A DNA stretch of 64,000 bases from the NCBI GenBank assembly GCA_013146195.2, contig CM028377.1, positions 62,952,285 through 63,016,284 on the forward strand, given 5' to 3'. Each line of letters begins with the position of its first letter. Position 1 is the first letter of the stretch. Below, piece by piece: positions 56,818 to 64,000 of the stretch. The position numbers and the translations under genes were made by a program. Origin of the DNA: Codonopsis lanceolata (Eukaryota > Streptophyta > Magnoliopsida > Asterales > Campanulaceae). The notes under the pieces are model-generated. The model made no database searches and had not been told where the DNA came from. It saw only the letters and a list, made by a program, of their open reading frames with translations.

Positions 56818-57252
56818 GGGAAAATTACGGACTGGTCCCTTATTAATCGTTCCTCTTTTTTCTTATTTAACAAGAAAAATTCACTTTTGTGCGAAAACAA
56901 CTATGTCATTAATGAACCGACTGTGCGCTAAGGATCAACTTGTGTATCGTGATGCATCAATTTGTTCTTGTATCGATTTCAATCGCTACACACAAATTAA
57001 ATTTGTGATGCACAAATTCAATCCTAATGCACAAATTGGATCCCTGATGCAGAAAATTTTGATGAACAAATTGGATTTGATTTTGTGCATCACGATGCAA
57101 AATCGATGCATGGACTTATACTTTGCGTGTGCGTGTTCGGTTCATTAAGGGCATCATACTCTTTTTGCCCAAAAAGTGTTTTTTCCGATTATAAAAATGG
57201 TGGACCGAAGCGGTTACAAACTTTTTAAAAAGGACCCGTCTCGATTTCTCCC
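56818..57252. mobile_element. MULE-like inverted-repeat element 1
   Basis: About 435 bp, from GGGAAAATTACGGACTGGTC to GGACCCGTCTCGATTTCTCCC. The interior (56900-57130) is a series of GATGCAYAAATT/GATGCATCAATTT words in both orientations that could fold on itself. The termini match those of the next two elements. The flanking A+T-rich bases do not give a clean TSD. Confidence 0.6.
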
Positions 57253-57519
57253 AAAAATAGGGTAAAATTTGGACCGGTCCACTTTCTCAAGTTTCTGATC
57301 GCTTAAGTCCACTTTCTTCTATTTTTTTAACTGGAAAAAGTCATTTTAAATGCAAAAAGACTGTGTTACCCTCAATGAACAAGAGGCGTGCTACGAATAA
57401 CTGGATATATCGAGGTTCATATGTTTTAGCACCGCGATTTATTTATTTATATATCGCGGTGCAAAACTATCAATTTTATTTATTTTATCGTCAACGTTTT
57501 GAAAAAGATATATCACAGT

Positions 57520-58757
57520 CAAGGTTCTAAAAATCGTTAGGCGGGTGCTAGGCGCGAGACTAGGGCCTAGCGTCTAGGCGAGGCCGAGAAATTAAGGGAT
57601 AACTACAATAGTTTTCGATTTTTCTAATATAATTTAACTAACATGTATTAAAATCTTCATATATACTAATTTTAAATATCATTTTATAATCTAAAAATAT
57701 TAAAATTATGATCATATTACAATTTAGTTACAAGATTAAAAATTTTAATCGAACAATTCAATTTCATTCATAAAGTGCAAATCCCTAGAAAATACTAGTA
57801 CCAAAAAGAAAATTTGAAGTTTAAATTCTATATTGTGTATTTGAATAAAAACAAATGGAAGACAAATCTAAAGGGAGGAGTTTGAAAATATGGCTTGTGT
57901 CTCTTTCTCTGCACTATACAGTCTATACCCATTTGACCATTTTCCAACACAACTGCTAGATACTCCCCCCGTCCCTAAATTATCGTCCTAGTTGATTTGG
58001 GGCACAGATTAAGAAAAAATAATTGATTTGATTATTTATATTTGTTTAATGTGTAGTTTCCTTTAAAACTCATGTATATGTGAGCCATAATTAAAGTAGA
58101 GTGAAAAAGTAAGAGTAAAGTGGTAAAATTGATGTTCTAAAAAGGTAAGTTTAGAACTGGACAATTATTTTGTAACGGACAAAAAAGGAAAAGGGGACGA
58201 TAATTTAGAAACGGAGGGAGTACCATTTAATTTTTGTTTCCTAACACACAGGCGCAGAAGATGAGCCGATCTATCTCTTTGGTTCTTCCTGGCCTTTCCT
58301 CGGAGAATGAACACCTCTTTTTTCTCATCCAAGGGTACAATCCCTTTGGTTATATCTTTGAATAATTATTCCTCCCAAATTATTTCCGAAGCTCCCTGAA
58401 ATTCCTCATTTTCGTTCGCCGATTCCGAAGATCTTTCTTCCTTCTCCCATCTCACGGTAGCCACTCTTGAGATCTAAAACGTTGAGGTAAGTGTTCTATA
58501 ATTTGTCCTATTTCTGTCGTCTTTTATAACTAGATGGAGCCCCTCAACTCAACGGCTCAGCCTCTGTGTCCGATTTGGTTAAGAAGCTCCAAAACGACAT
58601 CTTCATACTTCAGTTGGGCTAGGCGTGGCGCCGACTTGGGCGACTAGCCGACGATTATTCACCAATCGATTTTTTTAGACGATTTGACAAAAGTTGTGGC
58701 GTTGTGGATGCGCCCAGTGCCTAGCCGGTGCCTAGGCGGCCGATTTTTACAACACTG
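57520..58757. mobile_element. hAT-like MITE, nested, with 8-bp TSD
   Basis: 1238 bp, from CAAGGTTCTAAAAATCGTTA to GGCGGCCGATTTTTACAACACTG. Flanks are ATCACAGT (57512-57519) and ATCATAGT (58758-58765), a TSD with one mismatch. Same family as 32996 and 36819. It carries a Stowaway element inside. The remaining interior (58250-58560) looks like ordinary gene-type sequence with a CT-rich leader, but no clear ORF. Confidence 0.82.
57963..58220. mobile_element. Stowaway MITE nested in the hAT-like MITE
   Basis: 258 bp, the same length as the copy at 36548, flanked by TA (57961-57962, 58221-58222). Ends CTCCCCCCGTCCC and AAACGGAGGGAG; the interior is collinear with the other copy but has diverged. 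Confidence 0.92.
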
Positions 58758-58799
58758 ATCATAGTTCACGTGATTTTGCATCGTGGTTTACATAATTAT

Positions 58800-59010
58800 G
58801 TATCGCGGTGCAAGACTATCAATTTTATTTATTTTATTGTCAAAGTTTTGAAAAAGATATATCACAGTTCACATAGTTTTTGCACCGCGGTTCATTCATT
58901 TATTTATCGCGGTGTAAAACTATCAATTTTATTTATTTTATTGTCAAAGATTTGAAAAAGATATATCACAGTTCACATGGTTTTGTACCGTGGTTCACAT
59001 AGTTATATAT
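58800..59010. repeat. Two tandem units of about 104 bp
   Basis: Each unit: TATCGCGGTGCAAAACTATC, AATTTTATTTATTTTATTGT, TTTGAAAAAGATATATCACA, GTTCACATRGTTTT, then GTACCG/GCACCGCGGTTCA. A third unit is split by the MITE insertion (57453-57519 plus 58758-58799). Confidence 0.85.
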
Positions 59011-59159
59011 CGCGGTGCAAAACTATCATTTTATAACAAAAAAATGTTATTTTGTATCGCGAGATATAAATATGTAAACCGCGATGCAACATTATATGAA
59101 TCTCTATATATATAATGAACAAAATATCAACAGCTAGTATTAAAAGAAACAAATTATCC

Positions 59160-59398
59160 ACCCTTATGGGCTTAGCTCAGTTGGTTAAGAGCTAGTAGAT
59201 TTGGATACAGGACCAAGGATCGAGTCCTAGCAACTGCAGTATGGGGGTTTCATCCTCTTGTGGGGGTGACTCCTTGTAGGTACTAGGCACGGGTCCTCCT
59301 AGCTACTTAATCGTTGAGTTACCGTGATTTTCCCTCTCACATTCTCATGGGGCTGGGGTGTGGGGGCTCTCGGGAGGAGAGTTTCCCCTTTTGGATAC
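59160..59398 (+). mobile_element. tRNA-derived SINE, second family, 239 bp
   Basis: The 5' part is tRNA-like, with box A (TAGCTCAGTTGGTTAAGAGC) and box B (GGATCGAGTCC), followed by an unrelated 3' body (GGGTTTCATCCTCTTGTGGG ... GGGAGGAGAGTTTCCCC). It is flanked by a perfect 15-bp TSD, AGAAACAAATTATCC, at 59145-59159 and 59399-59413. Confidence 0.92.
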
Positions 59399-60328
59399 AG
59401 AAACAAATTATCCGATACGTATGCCAACACCTAGAATTTAATGACAACAACCCTTCTTCTTCCTTATTTCGTCTTTAAATATCTACTATCCTTTCTTCAT
59501 TTTTTTTATTTATAATATCAATAGCTCCCTCAAAATGCTTTATTTCTAATCATTGTTTATCATCAAGTTCCTTCTCAAGTTTTATGATTTTCAGATGCAT
59601 ATCAATCTTATATCAAAAAAGCATCCCTTCCTTCCTTCATCTTCTTGAACTTGATAATAAAGTTTGAGAGGGAACTTGATGATAAACAACCACTTGGAGC
59701 TGATATATGAAGATTTCTCAAGATGAATTATTTCTTGAGTTTGATCTATGCCTAGATTTCGATCTCTCATGCAGCCTTTTTACTGATCTCATCTTGAACG
59801 ACTCTTTTAATTTTTCTATATTTCTTAGAATAGTTCAATTATTAATTTAGCAATGAACCATATATTTCGATGTATTTTGATATATAATATTAACATTCAT
59901 TAGTTTTTACATTATTTACGTTTAAACATAGAAATTGAAGTAAAACATGTATTTTGTATCGCGGTTCACTTATTTTTATATCACGGCACAAATGAATGTA
60001 AAGAAAATATTCTGCACTTTGGTTCACAAAATAAATGTATTTATATATTTATATATCGCGGTTTGCATATTTATGCAACTCGATTCATTTTGTAGAGCGC
60101 CTCAGGCTCATTAAGGCTATCATAGTCATTTCACCCCTAAAAGTGTTATTTTTCGGTTGAAAAAAGCACGGCGCTGAAGCGATTAAAATCTTTAGAAAGT
60201 GGACTGACTCGTAATTTTTTCAAAAAAAATATTTATTGGGCTAAACAGCGTAAAACTCATCATTATGTAGGGTTTGAAATGAGTAAACCGATAAGTACCC
60301 AATGTTATAGTTGGTTGATTAATTTTTT

Positions 60329-61142
60329 GGGTAAAATTCTAGCGGTCCATTTTCCAAAGTTTTTAACTCCAAAAGTCTATCGTTTTTTTTTTTCAATTGT
60401 AAAATACCACTTTTCGAAATATTGATATGAAAATGTCATAATCTCCTTCAACTGCTCCGACAACACACTTTGAATTCAAAAATTACCATTGTTGCGCAAC
60501 GCCCCCGAAAGGTAAACGATTTATATGATTCATTATGTATGAAACTGTAATAGATGTGTGTTGGGTTGAATAATTTTTCAGTAGGACCAAAGCAGAGAAG
60601 GAGGGAGAAGAAGAAGGCTTACGACAGAAGAAATGGAAGAAGAAGGTGGAGGACATAGTCTGGTTCATTATCATTTTGTATCGTGGTGCAAAAATAGATT
60701 AATAATATTTTATGTATCGCGGTTCAAAAATTAATTCATCGTAGTACATAAAAGTTGATACCGCGGTGTAACTTGGATTATGTATATGTATCACGGTTCA
60801 AAAATTAATTCATCGCAGTACATAAAAGTTGGTACCACAGTGCAATAAGAATATGCAATTAAACTATTGAATCGCAGTGCGAAAATTAATGCAATAAAAT
60901 TGATAAATCGCGGTGCAATAGAATTAGACAATTAAACCATACCGCGGTACAAAAATTAATGCATTAAAATTGATGAATCGCGGTTCAATAGTCAATGCAT
61001 CGCAATTTATTTATGTAGCGTGCCTCATGCTCATTAAGGGTATCGCTGTCTTTTCGTATCCGAAAATATCTTTTTTAGGTTGAAAAAAAACGGTGCCATA
61101 GAGATTAAAAATTTTAAAAAGTTGACATCCCGTAATTTTTCC
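60329..61142. mobile_element. MULE-like inverted-repeat element 3, 8-bp TSD
   Basis: 814 bp. Left end GGGTAAAATTCTAGCGGTCC and right end GTTGACATCCCGTAATTTTTCC. Flanks are AATTTTTT at 60321-60328 and 61143-61150. The interior holds about ten copies of an ATCGCGGTGCAA/ATCGCGGTTCAAAAATTAAT motif (60675-61015). A minus-strand open frame at 60483-60674 is not protein-like. Confidence 0.65.
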
Positions 61143-61913
61143 AATTTTTTTCCAACAACCTAATAATTACCCAATAAGAAATAATGGTTGGAAGCATCTC
61201 AAAATATTTTTTTGATCGACTTAAGGCAAGATAGAGTTTGTTGGCATAGACAATTTTTTTTCTAACAATATTTTAAGAAAATTTAGTGTAAAAGTTAATT
61301 GATACCATTCATTGAATATTGGGTTTTATGGGTCGTATCGGATAAATTTGGGTATACCAAAAATTATCCATAAATATTAAATTACTAATTTGTATTTTTC
61401 AATATTACCCAAAACTATTTATGTTATACCCACTACCCAGATTGCTACCACTACAGTTGCATGTGTCACATTACTAGCATGGGTACTACATAGCATAATG
61501 CAACCGCATCTTTACCATTGCAGCCATCTCCCCCTAAAAGACCAAAATACCTTTCTAAAACTATCATTTAAAATAGTTTGGGTGCCAAAGTGTGCATTAA
61601 AAATAAATATATAAAAAAACAGTTGCTTACCACTAAGATCATTTTTAAAAAGAGAAAACAATAAATAAAAATAATTAGAGTGTCACCCGCCGCTTAAAGA
61701 AAAATTGATTTTTTTCTTCTGAATTGGCCGTTTTAAACAATTTTGAAAAGAAAAAACTTTTTTTAGTAATTTGTTTTTTTTTATGGGCTGGATTAAGAAT
61801 TTAAGAGGGAGAGAGTTCAAATGTCGTATGCAGTTACTGAGAGAAAATTTAAAAAAATAAAAAGGAAATTAAGAAAGCCCGGCAGTTACTAACCGTTGCA
61901 AAGTTTCAGTTGC
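61143..61913. other. Upstream region of the DMP gene
   Basis: A+T-rich, no gene. The last few hundred bases are the likely promoter of the DMP gene; no recognisable regulatory motif besides the TATA-like box. Confidence 0.5.
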
Positions 61914-61916
61914 TTG

Positions 61917-61929
61917 CCAATATATATGC
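61917..61929 (+). promoter_or_regulatory. TATA-like box of the DMP gene
   Basis: CCAATATATATGC, about 75-85 bp before the ATG at 62004, consistent with a short 5' UTR. Confidence 0.45.
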
Positions 61930-62003
61930 ATCGATTGCCTACCAGTGCGCGAGAGTTTCTTCAACAGTCTGTTTTCGATTTCCACCACCTAATGTGATTG
62001 AAA

Positions 62004-62669
62004 ATGGAGGAATCCGACGGAATTGGCATCAAAGTTTACAACACATCCTTACAAGTTGACCCTGAGCCCTCTCTCTACCCTTCTTCTGTCCCTGCAGACG
62101 CAGTCCCATCCGGTGGAGGTTTCTGCAGAAAAAGGCGTTTGGTGGCCAACGGATTCCAAAAAACGCTATCTAAAACCTCAATGCTTGTGAACTTCCTCCC
62201 GACTGGAACCCTTCTCACATTTGAAATGGTCCTTCCGTCCGTCTATGCGAAAGGGGAATGCTCTCAAGTAGCCACTCTAATGATCCACACCCTCCTTTCC
62301 ATTTGCACTCTCTCTTGCTTCTTCTTTCACTTTACGGACAGTTTCCGTGGCCCCGATGGAAAAGTTTATTACGGGTTCGTGACACCAAGGGGTTTAAAGG
62401 TTTTTAAATCTGGGTTAGGGATGGAAGTTCCAAAAGACGAGAGGTTTAAACTTGCATTTACTGATTTTGTCCACGCGATGATGTCTGCAATGGTGTTTGT
62501 AGCGATTGCATTTTCGGATCATCGGGTTACAGATTGTTTGTTTCCTGGCCATACCAAGGAGATGGATGAAGTGATGCAGAGTTTTCCGTTGTTGGTGGGT
62601 ATAGTTTGTAGTGGTTTGTTTCTTGTTTTTCCAAACACTCGATATGGCATTGGATGTTTGTCTGCCTAA
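62004..62669 (+). CDS. DMP: DUF679 membrane protein, DMP8/DMP9 type
   Basis: Intact single-exon gene of 221 residues. The ATG at 62004 is used; the codon two triplets earlier is TTG. It has the DUF679 layout: a variable N-terminus (residues 1-40), a basic CRKRR block (41-45), and four membrane segments at about 60-80, 90-110, 153-171 and 194-210. Conserved text includes KTLSKTSMLVNFLPTGTLLT, FEMVLPSVY, FFFHFTDSF, YYGFVTPRGL and FPNTRYGIGC. The NFLPTGTLLTFEMVLP form is, as I recall it, that of Arabidopsis DMP8/DMP9 and maize ZmDMP, sperm-expressed proteins needed for normal gamete fusion. Other DMPs usually read KLLPTGT. It converges with the GALT1-like gene, with 689 bp between the stops. Likely functional; the clade is inferred from recalled motifs. 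Confidence 0.9.
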   Translation: MEESDGIGIKVYNTSLQVDPEPSLYPSSVPADAVPSGGGFCRKRRLVANGFQKTLSKTSMLVNFLPTGTLLTFEMVLPSVYAKGECSQVATLMIHTLLSICTLSCFFFHFTDSFRGPDGKVYYGFVTPRGLKVFKSGLGMEVPKDERFKLAFTDFVHAMMSAMVFVAIAFSDHRVTDCLFPGHTKEMDEVMQSFPLLVGIVCSGLFLVFPNTRYGIGCLSA

Positions 62670-63358
62670 TCAGTGTTTTTTGTTTGAGCATGTGGTCTTT
62701 TATATGAACAAATGTCTGCAATTTCTCTCTTCTTCTCCTGTTAAGGTCAGGTCTATTGACTATTCATTTGTATTGGTTTTTGGTAGGACACATTGTATTT
62801 AAATATTGTATACTTATCCGATCAAGGTAACAAATCGTAGCACAGCGAATTTTTCACATTCTGGTTGAAGAAGGAGAAAGTTCACGTATTAGTCGTCTAG
62901 GATTCTTATTAACATTGTTGCAGAGAAACAAAATGCAAAAATTGAATCGTATATTAGGAAGATCAAAATATGAAATCAGTGCCTATAAACTCGACGTTCT
63001 CAACAATAAATGATTTTCGGTACCGCACCATATACAAGGCACAATTTTCTCTCGCTCCCTCTACATATGATACATATCCCTTGATGCTGTTTGAGATGAA
63101 CAGCATCAGAATGAATTCTCGTAATTAGATGAAGAGGCCTTATATCATATATCTAGACTGCCATCTACCTACGTCACTATATGATTTACTAAACTAGTAA
63201 TTCCTACACATTACTATGCTAATCTCGTATTCATACAACAGTATCAAAACCCTCCGTGTTCAAACCGTGCATTTTGAATCCTTCCCTCTGTTTCTCAAGT
63301 CAGTTTGATTTCTCAGATGCCATCACAAGCATTGTAGTGTAAAGGCCGTTGAATTATG
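62670..63358. other. Convergent 3' intergenic region
   Basis: Holds the 3' UTRs of the DMP gene (plus) and the GALT1-like gene (minus). No further gene seen. A short GATGCTGTTTGAGATGAACAGCATC inverted repeat at 63082-63106 could form a hairpin. Confidence 0.6.
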
Positions 63359-63773
63359 TTAATCGCCACAGCAAAAAGCACGGTTTCCTTCCTGAAGCTT
63401 CTGCCATAAACAGAGCATCTCTCGCGGACCCTGATAGTGAGCAACAATGTAACCGTCTTTGCACCCTTCATTATAGACCCTTTCTTCCTTCTCGTACCTT
63501 ACTTCCAAACCTTGCTTTTTTAGATCTGCAATCCAGATGCCCATTGCTACATCTTCTAGCTTAAACATCTGTAATGTGATTTTATAAAACATCCCAATGG
63601 CAAAATGTGCTTAGAGGCATCTATTTGGTGAAAAGATCAAATGTAAGTTTATTGAATTTACATACCTTTAGGCTACCCTTCTTGTGTTTCTTGTAGATTG
63701 CCCTTGCTATGTCACTGGATACAATATAACCAGGTCCATGAGCCCACGGTGGGTATGTCTCTTCTGGCCATTC
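63359..63773 (-). CDS. GALT1: GT31 beta-1,3-galactosyltransferase, last two exons (GALT1-like)
   Basis: C-terminal part of a Golgi galactosyltransferase on the minus strand; the rest lies beyond the right edge. The penultimate exon, 63666-63773, has 36 codons (EWPEETYPPWAHGPGYIVSS ... KKHKKGSLK). The last exon, 63359-63568, has 69 codons plus stop (MFKLEDVAMGIWIADLKKQG ... AHYQGPREMLCLWQKLQ, ending in FCCGD). The intron of 97 bp has GTATGT and ACAG ends, and the exons join in phase. YPPW..G.GYI(V/L)S and the LEDV acidic block are signatures of the GT31 family; ED is the catalytic region. Resemblance to Arabidopsis GALT1 (At1g26810), which adds beta-1,3-galactose to N-glycans for Lewis a, is inferred from recalled sequence and from the MPSR1-like gene nearby. 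Other plant GT31 members are possible. Confidence 0.82.
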
Positions 63774-63895
63774 CTGTAAGTATATAATAGAGTTATTACT
63801 TTTTTGACGAAAAGGAGACTAGAGAACTCTTCTGGCCATTCCTGTAAGTATATAATAGAGTTATTACTTTTTTGACGAAAAGGAGACTAGAGAAC
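63759..63895. repeat. Perfect 68-bp tandem duplication over an exon-intron border
   Basis: Two identical 68-bp units (63759-63826 and 63827-63894). Each carries the start of the GALT1-like exon (GAATGGCCAGAAGAG on the minus strand), its acceptor CTTACAG and adjoining intron sequence. So the gene has two copies of this 3' splice site, at 63774-63776 and 63842-63844. Confidence 0.93.
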
Positions 63896-64000
63896 ATCCC
63901 TTGTTGCATGTAAATAATGGAAAATACTAAGGAAAAATGTACAGTGTTATCGGGCATGGTCCTTTGAAGTTTGAACACAAATAGAGAGAGACAAAGAGAG

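Larger units (their letters stand above)
57259..60221. mobile_element. MULE-like inverted-repeat element 2, with nested insertions
   Basis: Left end GGGTAAAATTTGGACCGGTC (57259) and right end GTGGACTGACTCGTAATTTTTTC (to 60221). The interior is made of ATCGCGGTGCAAAA and CACCGCGGTTCA words. It has been interrupted by the hAT-like MITE at 57520-58757 and the SINE at 59160-59398. Without these, the element would be about 1.5 kb. No transposase ORF. Ends starting G/GG with long terminal repeats suggest a Mutator-like origin, but the class is an inference. Confidence 0.55.

Noticed and set aside
59160..59235. Functional tRNA gene
   Set aside because: Box A and box B are present but the cloverleaf is incomplete, and the flanking 15-bp TSD encloses a 239-bp unit, so it is a SINE.

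Overview
The window is plant nuclear DNA, most likely from a eudicot. It contains three recognisable plant genes and a dense mosaic of plant transposable elements: L1-type LINEs, Ty3/gypsy remnants, PIF/Harbinger, CACTA, Helitron, Stowaway, hAT-like and MULE-like elements and tRNA-derived SINEs. The intergenic DNA is strongly A+T rich, with a more G+C-rich block at about 7.3-22.6 kb. A run of exactly 100 N (19624-19723) shows it comes from a scaffolded assembly. I cannot name the species.

Layout. 1-3450: a LINE (copy A). 3450-10480: LTR-like and tandem-repeat DNA. 10787-14192: a multi-exon plant mobile domain (PMD) gene with a frameshift. 14209-15854: LINE copy B, with a 16-bp target site duplication (TSD). 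15871-17640: a second, decayed PMD-like coding region. 18500-22640: remains of a Ty3/gypsy element and LTR sequence around the assembly gap. 23478-27461: LINE copy C, the most complete copy. 28290-29390: a PIF/Harbinger transposase relic. 30059-30300: a CIPK-like kinase scrap. 31980-34570: a satellite-like array split by a hAT-like MITE. 35600-37600: four short elements close together. 38055-38723: an intact RING-H2 E3 ligase gene resembling MPSR1, with a heat-shock element in its promoter. 39900-44500: SINEs and LTR scraps. 46294-48276: a CACTA transposase relic followed by a broken uL18 ribosomal protein gene. 48378-48713: two MITEs. 49930-51944: a Helitron with helicase remnants. 51945-56800: A+T-rich DNA with a SINE, a palindrome and a MITE. 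56818-61142: three related terminal-inverted-repeat elements, the middle one carrying nested insertions. 62004-62669: an intact DUF679 (DMP) membrane protein gene of the DMP8/DMP9 type. 63359-63773: the last two exons of a GT31 galactosyltransferase resembling GALT1, which continues past the right edge.

The ordinary genes are the MPSR1-like, DMP and GALT1-like genes. From memory, MPSR1 and GALT1 are neighbours in Arabidopsis (At1g26800 and At1g26810). Their presence on the same strand here, about 25 kb apart, suggests conserved microsynteny stretched by transposons and by a DMP gene in between. Everything else is mobile or repetitive. Several insertions can be ordered in time because their target-site duplications are still readable. 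I found no gene cluster or operon-like system.
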